This document shows positions 54,518 to 64,000 of a stretch of DNA of 64,000 nt, piece by piece (positions within the stretch are counted from its first letter, which is position 1; every line of letters starts with the position of its first letter). Under the pieces are notes generated by a model. It ran no database searches, had not been told where the DNA came from, and worked only from the letters and a program-made list of their open reading frames with translations. The stretch covers positions 1 to 64,000 of the forward strand of contig WNNJ02002241.1 in the NCBI GenBank assembly GCA_012934845.2, in the 5' to 3' direction. This DNA comes from Pomphorhynchus laevis (Eukaryota > Acanthocephala > Palaeacanthocephala > Echinorhynchida > Pomphorhynchidae). The position numbers were made by a program, and so were the translations under genes.

Positions 54518-54715
54518 TCATTCTCGAATTCTGTCTTTCACTTTCCAAGACACATAGGTTAAACATAAGTTCGACAGAAAGAACGATAACGCTACGATGA
54601 AGTTAAGATCACTGTAGCCAAGGCCGTCATGGGCTGTTTTATTACCGATGCAATTCAGCACCAGAGACAAATATACTTGGGTACAAAAACAGCTGAATAT
54701 CACATTCACTATCGA
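54518..54715 (-). CDS. Probable terminal exon of a membrane protein gene
   Basis: After a good acceptor (TATTACAG) 65 codons run to a TGA stop. Codon use is GC-richer than the surroundings. One hydrophobic stretch, IVNVIFSCFCTQVYLSLVLN, and a second, LNFIVALSFFLSNLCLTYV, look like membrane segments, and the protein ends in a basic cytosolic-type tail, SWKVKDRIRE. AATAAA follows 23 nt after the stop. Upstream exons were not found; the LINE starting at 54730 sits immediately 5' of this exon. I do not recognise the family. Confidence 0.45.
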   Translation of the reverse strand, partial: SIVNVIFSCFCTQVYLSLVLNCIGNKTAHDGLGYSDLNFIVALSFFLSNLCLTYVSWKVKDRIRE

Positions 54716-54756
54716 CTGTAATACTTTATATTTAGTTGTTCAGCGACGCAAAATTA

Positions 54757-55600
54757 AGAGAGCATCAAAACAATTGTCAAATTCTATCAAGCAAATATTC
54801 CATGGATCAAATTTCACGTAATTCTAGGGAAATATTGACTGTATCTACACCAAAGGTTAGTGCTTTGTTATCCTATGATTGTGATGTCAAGGGGGTACTT
54901 CCCCCATACCCAAGCTAAGAAATCTCATAATTATAAAACTCTCAGAGCCTATAGAAAGACACAAATTATACAATTGTTTCTTGCGTAGTTTTGCAGAACA
55001 GTTTCGTAACAGAATACTGTTTAATTCAGTTAGGTATTACAAAACGGAGATCAAAATTTCATTCGCCACCTCAGAGTTGGCAAATGAATACAAAGAATTC
55101 TTCGATAAAAATTTCTCCAAGTTTGGTAGCCTAAAGTCTCAGCCCATCATGGCTTCATTGAAAATAACTAATCTTCCTCCTCATCAGGAGCAAATAGAAA
55201 TTAACACTCTTCAATTACTGTTTAAAGTATCTATTTTTTGCCCCGTTAAGGGAAAGAATGGGCAATCTATTCCTATTGGTTTTGTCTCGGCGCCCACCGA
55301 CATTGCCGAGATATTGTCTAAAACATCTTGTAACCTATTCAAGGGTTTTAATTTAAAATTTCTTCTCCTTTCTAACGATGAATTAACGTTCCCCCACTGC
55401 AATATCTGTCATGGATGGGGGCACTGGGCCTCAATGTGCAAGGAAGAGAAGATTTGTGGATTTTGATCTTCCAAAAAATGTAAAGACATCGGGGGTCAGT
55501 GTTCCTCTACCCCGCGGTGTGTAAACTGTAATGGTCCGCATCCATCTTGGTCTAGGAGGTGTGAGACCTTTAAGGCCTATCGGCTGAAATTCTGAGCTTC
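54757..55600 (+). pseudogene. LINE ORF1 (zinc-knuckle protein) relic
   Basis: KTEIKISFATSELANEYKEF and IMASLKITNLPPHQEQIEIN are followed by a knuckle HCNICHGWGHWASMC (CxxCx4Hx4C) and two more Cys-rich units (CSSTPRCVNCNGPHPSWSRR). Three knuckles are usual for ORF1 of this LINE group, which packages element RNA. One stop and frame changes are present. Confidence 0.7.
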
Positions 55601-56414
55601 ACCGACAATAAAAACTCCTGACAGCTATGCAGATACCAGCGGTAGAATGACAGACAAGGACATCATACATCTTCTCGACGCTCAAAAACAATATGCAGCA
55701 GCGACAAATGCAGCAGCTCTTCACAAGTCATTTTGCCCTGTTATATTCAACTCATGCGTTCAATCCTGCAACGATTCCAGAATCAAAGAAACGAGGGGCT
55801 TCGGCCCACACCGTACCTAAGTTGAAGTTTAGCGATCTGCTCAAGTCCAAGTCCGGTAATGCTCTTAACACGGAAAATAAATACATTGTCCGTAGGCAAG
55901 TGTCCACTATGGACGGATTTAGTGGCAAGGAGGGCAACCTTTCCGCCCCTAGCTTTGTCATCCCTAGGGATGAGGTAATCCAATCCAGCTGACCAAACAC
56001 AATACAGAGTTCTCGTGAGCCTTTTTCACTGAATATCTTTTTGTGAAATTCGGGACGTGCTTCTTCCCTTAGACTTCTATCTGGTAGAGATGCACATGCT
56101 ATAGTCCTTCAGGAGACGCGGTCTATCCGTCTCCCCCAGGACATTACTCGATTTATCCCAAAGAATATTTGTTCCCACTATACTCCGTGCATAACCCCAC
56201 CTCACTCCTCTTCATCTCAAAGACTCTTGACCTTAGTTAAATGCTCATTAAGGTCCTCCCTCTTGCAAAATTACTCTTGTCCAGCCCTGTCTTGTTTAGT
56301 TATATAACTCTGTAAGAACGGTAAACGCCTTAGTCTAGCCAATGTTTACATCCGTCCAAGTGAGATTCACAAGAACCGTGACTTCCTGGATAGATTATAG
56401 ATAGCGATTATGAC

Positions 56415-58304
56415 ATGGTACTTGGTGACTTCAACGAAAGAACTGGTCGTTGGATAAATGCAGCACTCCGCAGAGCCAGGAACGGTTATCTTATTCATAA
56501 ACCACCGTCCACCACCTTTCATTGCCCATCAACAAATTCACTCATCGACTTATTATTGCTCCACGAGAGGTGGTTGTTGAAACCTCACTGTACGAAGCAG
56601 TCGCAACAACATTTGTCCACCTCTCATGACTTGATTCGTTGGCGGATAGAAGAGGATACGCTGCTTCGAAGGAGATTCCACTTTGATGCTATCAGAGTGG
56701 CTTTCTTTCAGGCAGCTATCCAAAGCTTCGCCCGAATTGGAAATGAGAGTAAAACCGAATTTAATTCCTACCTCTCTTCGCAAGCTACCGCGATGATTTC
56801 GACTACCTATAAAGGTCGTATTTACAGTCCCACTCCGACAAAACACAAGACCTAAGCGTATATGATCCGTCTTCCCAACCTCTATGCATCTGCCAGGCAA
56901 GTTCTCTCGAAAGAATATTGGAGCACTAGATATAGGTTCCAACTGGATAAGGATAGGGCAAACATTGCTTCCCTCAAACAAGCCCAGTCTTCCTTCTGGA
57001 AGATACTCAAGAAGAATTTTGTCTGTTGGAAGGATAGAACCTTTGGTTGGATTGGTAAAATAGATCTTGATAATGTTTTGCAGGGATCACTATTCCTAGG
57101 TAACTATGGAGCCACTCAATCACCGCAAACAATCCCGCCACGGGAAGACTTTAGGAGTAGAGATCTATCTGTCTCAGATATTCTTAACTACTATGAGGTG
57201 CTTCCGGGCACCTCCACATCCGTCGCCCCAATCTCTTCTCGTGTCTGTCAGCTTTTGACAACCGAACAAAGAAGATAAGTGACTATTAAAATGCTTTTAG
57301 CCACCCCTTCCGATGTGGCCGACATCAACATTAGTAGCCATGTTTTCATTTCAAAGAAAAATCCGGTCTCTTGTCTTAAAGACTTGCGGCCCATTTCGAT
57401 TCTAAATTCCCTCGTGTCGATTTACGAGAAAGCGCTTGCCCGTAAAATCCGCGATCATTTAAGTAGGCGAAATTTAATCCCACCAGGTTTTCATGGCTTC
57501 GTCAAAGGTCGCTCGGTCCATTCAGCTGTAGGTCAAGTGCATCAGTTCTGTCAGAAGAATAGTCATCAACTTGTTGTAGCTGTTTTACTTGACTTTTCTG
57601 CTGCATTTGACCGCATATCCATTCCATTTGTTATCTCTTTTCTCAGGTCCCTTGGGTTGACAGCGAGAATTGTTAACAGGGTGTAGATACTGTTGTACAC
57701 CAAGCGATTCTTTTATGAAGACAATCCTGTTGCGCGTCAGTTCTACCCTATTACAGGCGTGCCCCAAGGATTCCCTCTTTCTCTTATCTTGTTTCATGCT
57801 GCTTCCATTAAACTCTTTAAAATATTTAAACGTGAGCGACGTTTAGTGGTATACGCTGACGATAGAGCAGCTCTGTTCTCTGGACGCAGGTGTAAAGACG
57901 TAGTCTTGGACATCTGCCGATTCTTTTTTAAGATTAAAACACCAGTTAACCCGGTCCAATCTTATTTTAAACTCGCCAAATCGCAGGTGGTTGTCATTCA
58001 TGGCGCACCTGCAACAAAGCAAAAACTTAAGAGATTAGTACTCTCTGCCCGCTTCTTCATTTTGACTAATCAACCCCTCCCTACCTTCACGAGTCGAGTA
58101 AAATACATGGGGTTCACCATTACGGTGAACTGGTCGGCGAAAGCTGACCCGGATAGACTTAAACGTATCCTCAAGAGAGCTAGGTGGGCCCTGAAACGGG
58201 CCCAGCATCTGTTATTGAAGGGAAAACCCAAGTACGTATCTGGGGGTACTTGGGCAATCTCGGGATTAGTCTTTTTTTCTGGAGGACGTCCCCAGAGCAA
58301 ATGA
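56415..58304 (+). pseudogene. LINE ORF2 endonuclease end and reverse transcriptase relic
   Basis: MVLGDFNERTGRW and the SLIDLLLLHERW...STSHDLIRW segment are endonuclease motifs. The RT has LRPISILNSLVSIYEKALAR, FHGFVKGRSVHSAVGQVHQF, VVAVLLDFSAAFDRI, GVPQGFPLSLILF and VVYADDRAALF (Y-A-D-D), then RVKYMGFTITVNWSAK and RARWALKRAQHLLLK. Stops fall at 56853, 57276 and 57684 in one frame; a frameshift follows near 58290. Confidence 0.8.
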
Positions 58305-58560
58305 TGTTTTTCAAGCTCCGTGCCTTTCGTTTACCCAGCATAGTCCGCCTCGATTGGACTCTTCGGGGTAAAATACCTGGATGATTTAGTCGGAGGACGG
58401 CGTACTGGATTGGTTGGAGAGCTCAGATCCCCCCGGACCTGAGGCTATAAAGATAGAAGACTTCAAAAGACTAAATAAGAAATTTCCTACGTTTTCTCTT
58501 TTTCATGTTAATTGACATTTCGCATTTATTTCCTTGTTAAGAAAATCTTTATTATTATTT

Positions 58561-59984
58561 GTTCGATTTATAGACTGATTGTAGAATATGAACTATTGAA
58601 TATTTGGAAGTCGACATTGACATTGTCCAGAACCAAGAAAATAATTGGTGACGTTTTGGAGATCCAAAGTATGATTGCATGAATTTAACAATGCAATGTT
58701 AATTGGTTTTGTATTACATTATTATTTGTTTAAGTATAAAACAAATAGTATTTTTTAAATGTTACGATCAAATTCTTTGGAGTTACTGCTTTAACAAATT
58801 ACGATATTTAAGGCTGTGAAATATTTTGATGTTATGGCAGAACTTGATTATGATAGAACTTTAAACATGAATGATCGTTTGCATCGAATGTTCACAGAGA
58901 ATACTAAAATGTTTCCAATTTTAGCGAAAAATGTAGAGAAATCTATATTTGTAATCATATCTGTTTTCGGTTTGTATCCTTTCATAATTTGAGAATAAAT
59001 AACTCGTAAATAACGAGTTAAAAAAGTTAACGAGTTATTTTACGAGTTAAATAAATAACACAACTAAATGAGCTAGTTATTTTCATGTGTCTATTTCCGA
59101 TTGTTTCAATTAAGTCAACCAAAAATATCAATTATGTATAATTGATAAAAATATCAATGATTTTCAATTATGATAATTGAAAATTTCTTGAAATTGCGTC
59201 TTTTGTATTAAATTGTGGAAAATTTAACATTCATTGAGAACTATATGACTAACCCTTTTACAAATTCAGTGTTAAATGCAATGTTTGGATACCGATTCCA
59301 GCATTTAATACATAAATTTTTTAGAAAAAATTACCCTTTAATTAATAAAAAGTACAATATTTCAATAGCATGGTATTAAAATTAAAAAAGTACAATATCA
59401 TGATAGCTCATGCTATCAACAGAATTAAAATTTAAATATAAATAATTTTAGAATAAATAAATTTATAAATTTTAAACAAATTTAAATTAAAAGTTATTCT
59501 TTCTAAACTAAAGATTCTAGAAACTTTATTTATCGAATAAATAAAGAACAGTTTTATCCGCAAAGATTGTTACTCAAATATATACATCCTGTAAGTGTAA
59601 ATTCGAAAGCATTTACAGTTTCACATTTTCCAACTTTTAAAATTAAAACGTTTGTAATGTCACATATTAATACCAATAAAATTTCGTGCAAATTCCATTA
59701 TTTTATTACAAGCATTACAAAACCAAAATTTTATCAAATTTTCAAAATTTTGCTTTATTAATGTAACAGCATTTTATAGTTCATACACATTAAAAATCCA
59801 TTGTGGAATAAATTAAAAACCGCAGTCACTATTTTAATATATTTAGTAAAATTTTCATATATTGAATTTTACAAGCCAATTAACACAAACTGTTTTCTTT
59901 TAATTTTCGAAGAGATTCAAAATATTTATTAAAATTAAAAATAACTGATATTAAACCAATTTTTTAATATTTAGAATTTTGGAG
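58561..59984. other. AT-rich DNA with one possible exon
   Basis: Mostly A/T. A possible coding stretch at 58813-58932 is listed separately. The block GAGTTAnnnnnnGTTAACGAGTTAT near 58990-59050 is a short repeat of TAACGAGTTA/AACTCGTAAA-like motifs. Confidence 0.45.
58813..58932 (+). CDS. Possible host exon, 40 codons
   Basis: Between an AG (ATTTAAG) and a GT (AAAAAT|GTAGAG), 40 codons read AVKYFDVMAELDYDRTLNMN then DRLHRMFTENTKMFPILAKN. Composition is protein-like and the frame is open to 58991. No family match and no partner exon was found. Confidence 0.2.
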
Positions 59985-60115
59985 CGTGATCAGAAAACCA
60001 TTAATTTATTTTTATATTTCGCTAGCTGCTGCTAGCATGACAAAACGCTCTGTTTTTGATGCTAGCAGCAGATATCGAAATATAAAAATAATTATTTTTA
60101 TTGATCAGCGTTAAA
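59985..60115. mobile_element. Fold-back MITE, related type
   Basis: Ends TGATCA; arms TATTTTTATATTTCG...TAGCTGCTGCTAGCAT and ATGCTAGCAGCAGATATCGA pair around about 20 nt. The TATTTCGCTA and ATGCTAGC elements recall the MITEs at 22-27 kb, but the flanks differ. Confidence 0.65.
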
Positions 60116-60984
60116 ATCCAAATTTATTAAAATTATTGAAGAGATTCTAAATATTTATTAAGCATATTATGATAAGCAAATGTGAATTCTATAATTTAAT
60201 ATTTGAATTGAGTAATAATAATTAAACGATTATAACTTTTGATTGTCATATCACAAATGTTCATACATCTCAGATATAAAAAAGCAAACATATTTTGCTG
60301 ATAATTCGATAACATGTCCAATTTTTTAAGTCGTCGTTCACGGATGATACAAAAGGATTAAGTTTTTTATAAATGTTTAAGTACAGAACATTTGGAAAAA
60401 GTTAAAGTTTTTTATTCTGTTTAGAAAATATGCTAATTACGTTTGAAATTTTTAATTAAAACAAAACTTTAATTTAAAAATCTTTAAATATTTTAAAATC
60501 TTTAATTTAAAATATTGCAAAATAAAGTAAATTTAATGAAATTAATAACTTAATTTTATTTAGTAAAATAATATTTTATAAATAAAAATATAATATATTT
60601 TTGGCAGAAATGTGAGTCGATCGTACACAATAAAACGATTGGGATATCGCTTAACTACAAAGTAAACAAATGAAAATAGTCAAGGTGGATATGCCTGTGA
60701 AAATAAAACGAGTGGAAGTGAAAATGCATTTAAAAATATAATGAAGGAAACGAATCAAATGAATTTAACAACTACTATAAGAGAAATATCATAATTAACA
60801 TCCGTTAAAATCACTATTTTATTTAAAATTAAGAGCAAACGAAAAGTAGAGCATAGTATTGATTTTGAGGATGTAAAATTTACTTGCCGTTAAGAAAACT
60901 TACAAGGTTTACATTCAACAAATACATATCTATATCTTGACGAATAATTTGATTAAATTCTATAAAAGTTAAATTATTTATTTA
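60116..60984. other. AT-rich intergenic DNA
   Basis: No gene or element recognised. Confidence 0.5.
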
Positions 60985-61260
60985 TTTTGCGTTGGCCCCT
61001 GTTCTATGTTGGGCCGAGTAATAAGGGCCGAAACCTGATAACATAGCAGTTCAGTCTGATGACCTCTATTCCTTTTTCGAATACATCATATATTATTAGT
61101 CATCAATTCATAAAAATCGATTTTTATTTTAAATTTTAATAATAATTTTTATCGTTATATAAATATAAATTATATAAAGTATTTCTTATATAATTATTTA
61201 TCTTTATTTTTAATTTATAGAGTATGAAATTCGTAGACTCAGTTAGCTGATCGATTCTAT
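60985..61260 (+). repeat. Interspersed structured repeat, copy 4 (best preserved)
   Basis: GGCCCCTGTTCTATGTTGGG, GTAATAAGGGCCGAAACCTG, ATAACATAGCAGTTC and CTGATGACCTCTATTCC form the conserved head. The AT-rich tail ends GTAGACTCAGTTAGCTGATC. CTATGTT/AACATAG pair perfectly here, and AATAAGG/CCTCTATT pair with a bulge. Confidence 0.7.
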
Positions 61261-64000
61261 TACATCCTACGTTAAATTCAATTAGCGAATGATTTGCATT
61301 CGACGTTTGTTGTTTGCTGTTGGATCGAGGAAAAGAGAGCAATCCTTGACAGCGATTAGCATTTTTATACATTAAAAGTAAATATTAAGATTGTTAATAT
61401 TTTAGCAATAATTCAAAATTCAAATTCTTTAAATTTGCATTTTAGAACATCAATCAACTCTGGCAATGAACTCATGGCTAGTCTGAAATGTTTTAGTAAT
61501 AACGGGTAATATGCAAATATCAAAGTTCAATCCTAAATACAAATTGATGTCATTGTTAAAAATATATTTAATGCATATATGAAATAACATTCAAAATATT
61601 ATGATAGTCTACTTTAATTTTGTCAATGGGTATTATCTTAATATAGATTGAAGACGATAATACTCTTATTTCTGTCAACTTCAGTCTAATTGTATGGGTA
61701 ATAAATATTAAAATCATGGAATTAAATAATCATGGTATAAATAATTAAATAATATTAACTAATAATAGATAATTTTAATGATAATTAAAATAATCTGAGT
61801 TTTTTTAAGAAAAATAATTAAATAATATTAACTAATAATAATTAAATAATAATTAATAATAATTAAGATAATTTTAATGATAATTAAAATAATCTGTTTT
61901 TTTAAGAATATAATAATTCGAGTTTCATATTTATAATAAAAAAATATTAAATTTTTATAATAATATTTAGGATAATAATATTATATAATATTAAATATTT
62001 TATAATAATTATATTTATTAATAATAACGTATTATTTGAAATATGTTTAATCAATTGGTCAAAGTTTTTATTTGATAAACTTCTCATTATTCAAATTGGA
62101 CACACTCATGTCATTGTTAGCAAAATCCTTACCCTAATATTTGTTTGCTTAGAGGTTAGCGCATAAACAGGAAATTTGTCAGAAAGAATCCATCGAAAGC
62201 TTTAAACACATTAAAATATATAGTACAAACATAGATTGCAACATACAAACAACTTTCAATTTTTGAATGATTTTGGTATTTTATTTTATTATAAAGAATC
62301 TAAGATTCTTTCTGAAAGATATTTTTGAATGAGTCACTATTCAATTTAAATTTAATAAAAATGGAATATTGAATTTGCTAAAATAATTTAGATTAAGCTA
62401 CAATGAAGAACGTAAAATGTAACTAATACTTGTTCATTTGAATATCCTTTCGAAGTAAATTATCATATTAATGATAATTTTATCATACTAATACTTCAGT
62501 TTAAATAGTCTTAAAAGGAAAAAAGAAAACACTTGAAATCGGGCGGACGATTATTAGGTGGTCAGTGGCAGATACTATCAATAATTATTAATAGTTAAAT
62601 TGAGAAATCAAATTTGAAATGTTTATGATTTTGAAACGTGGTAAGTGTATTAAGATCATTAAATTAGCAAATAATCTCAAATAGCAAAAACATTCAAAAC
62701 ACATTTTACTAAAAATGATTTCACAAAGAAATTATCAGAAACAGAAGTAGATGATTTTTCGTAAGTAAATGTAAGAAATTCAAATAAATTTCTCTTACAA
62801 GAGATTAAAGTTATTTCTTGCAAAAAAAGTTATTTAAATAGAATTTTTTTATTGCTAAAGCAATTTGAAAGAATGACAAAAGGAAGATATGAGAAGTTCA
62901 GTAGATTACTTAACACTTCAAAAACATGCATAAAAATCAATATCGAGTGATACATTAAGACGTTAATAAAATATTCTGAAAGTTTGTTTTCTGAATATTT
63001 AATAAAACAATTCAGAAAGTTTATTTCTCAGAATAAATTTCTTTGCAAACAAAATTCGGATTCAAAGCTGAATTGAAAATAATTGCCTAATATGAGGCTG
63101 TTTATAATTATAAAATTATATAATTCTGCTAAATTTCATTGATTATATGACAAATATTTATTTAAATTTTAATTAATTTTATTAATGTAAAGAAAAAAAT
63201 TAATTTAAAATAAAACATTTATCAAGCATTTGTAAAAGATAAAAAATTCAGATTTAACTAAATAAAAGACCGGTTTAAATTTAAGTTTCTCTTTTCAGTA
63301 ATAGCTTAATAGAATTAAACAAATACAAACAACGAATACTTAACAAAAATCAGTTAATAAAGTAAAAAATCAATTACTAATACAGTATAAGAGAGTAATG
63401 AAACAAACAATGATTTGTGATTAAAAAACAAATAATTCTCTTAAAATAAAATATAATTAATTAACAAAATTATATTTATATTAATAATAAAACTATTTTA
63501 ATATAATTTTATTATATTAATATAATAAAATTATATTATTATATTAATTATAATTAAAATTAATTATATTGATTAATAATAATTAATATAATTATAATTA
63601 ATTTAATTTACATATTAAATCTGCTAAAATTTAGATAATATTGAAATAAAGGGTTAGCACAAATAGTAGAATCTTGATAAATATAAATAGATAACTCAAA
63701 ATAGATTACTCAGAGTGGATAATTATATATAGATAAATCCAAATAGATAATTATATTTTTCTGTTAATCAAAACTAATATGCAAAGCGTATTAGTTTCAA
63801 TTCAAAATTATTATTTTTTATAATATCTTGTTACACCCAAAAATATAGATGTGATTATGTTTAATTTATTATAAAAAGTATATATTCATAATTCGAAATA
63901 TTCGAAACATAATTCGATATACGTTCGCAACGTGAACAAGAAAAAATGTTTACACTAAATCGAAAACAATGGCAAATCGTATAAAACCAAATTGCCCTAT
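61261..64000. other. AT-rich intergenic DNA
   Basis: No gene, element or strong repeat was recognised. Long AATTA/TAATA-rich runs occur at about 61740-62040 and 63440-63610. Confidence 0.5.

Larger units (their letters stand above)
54730..58560 (+). mobile_element. Jockey/I/R1-group LINE, near full length
   Basis: The longest of four copies in the window. ORF1 (Cys-His knuckles) is followed by ORF2 with endonuclease remains, RT and a post-RT domain, then a short 3' region ending near CTTTATTATTATTTG. The RT frame is continuous from 56415 to 58304 with three in-frame stops; the endonuclease is more damaged. It belongs to the two-ORF LINE group with CCHC ORF1 (Jockey, I, R1 and relatives); the clade is not settled. 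Confidence 0.8.

Noticed and set aside
60985-61060. Hammerhead ribozyme in the structured repeat (CTGATGA and GAAAC boxes present)
   Set aside because: GAAA precedes CTGATGA with only about 22 nt between, too short for the two stems a circularly permuted (type II) hammerhead needs, and no matching order exists on the other strand.

Overview
The window looks like nuclear DNA of an invertebrate animal. It is strongly AT-rich, host coding sequence is sparse and interrupted by introns, and at least five kinds of retroelement are present: restriction-like-endonuclease (RLE) LINEs, an RTE/Rex3-like LINE, CR1/L2-like LINEs, a Jockey/I/R1-group LINE and Penelope-like elements (PLEs). MITEs, a tRNA-headed SINE and two satellites are also present. 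No ribosomal RNA gene, complete tRNA gene, operon, CRISPR array or prokaryotic feature was seen. The species cannot be named from the sequence.

Two host genes can be recognised. One is a minus-strand gene starting at 25321 whose nine visible exons (to 13190) keep phase through eight introns. It encodes the N-terminal part, including the RUN domain, of an SGSM-type RUN/TBC protein. Four of its introns are 45-52 nt and four are about 0.9-5.1 kb and carry transposon debris. The TBC half was not found and may lie beyond position 1. The other is an intronless DHX35-like DEAH/RHA helicase gene (35771 to 33765, minus) with a poly(A) signal. Weaker candidates are a terminal membrane-protein exon (54715-54518, minus), exons at 50173-49628, an exon near 53.5 kb and one at 58.8 kb.

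Layout. 0-1.6 kb: AT-rich DNA with a 42-bp perfect palindrome and a short structured repeat. 1.6-8.0 kb: a PLE reverse transcriptase split by an almost intact RLE LINE, with a likely 16-bp target duplication. 8-13 kb: AT-rich DNA with PLE endonuclease remnants and a LINE fragment. 13.2-25.3 kb: the SGSM-like gene with LINE, MITE and SINE insertions in its introns. 26-31.7 kb: MITEs, two CR1/L2-like LINE pieces and a 239-bp satellite. 31.8-33.5 kb: a duplicated module with a GTAGTATA-rich array. 33.7-35.8 kb: the helicase gene. 36.4-47.2 kb: a dense graveyard of RLE, RTE and I-like LINEs. 47.2-51.5 kb: AT-rich DNA with possible small exons. 51.5-53.4 kb: a 214-bp satellite grading into a minisatellite. 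54.5-58.6 kb: a possible host terminal exon and a near-full-length Jockey/I/R1-group LINE. 58.6-64 kb: AT-rich DNA with one MITE and one structured repeat.

The most unusual items are the LINE-in-PLE nest with a roughly 430-codon disordered tail after the LINE endonuclease, the dispersed repeat with a pseudoknot-capable head, and a CR1/L2 3' stem-loop whose sequence differs between copies while the pairing is kept.
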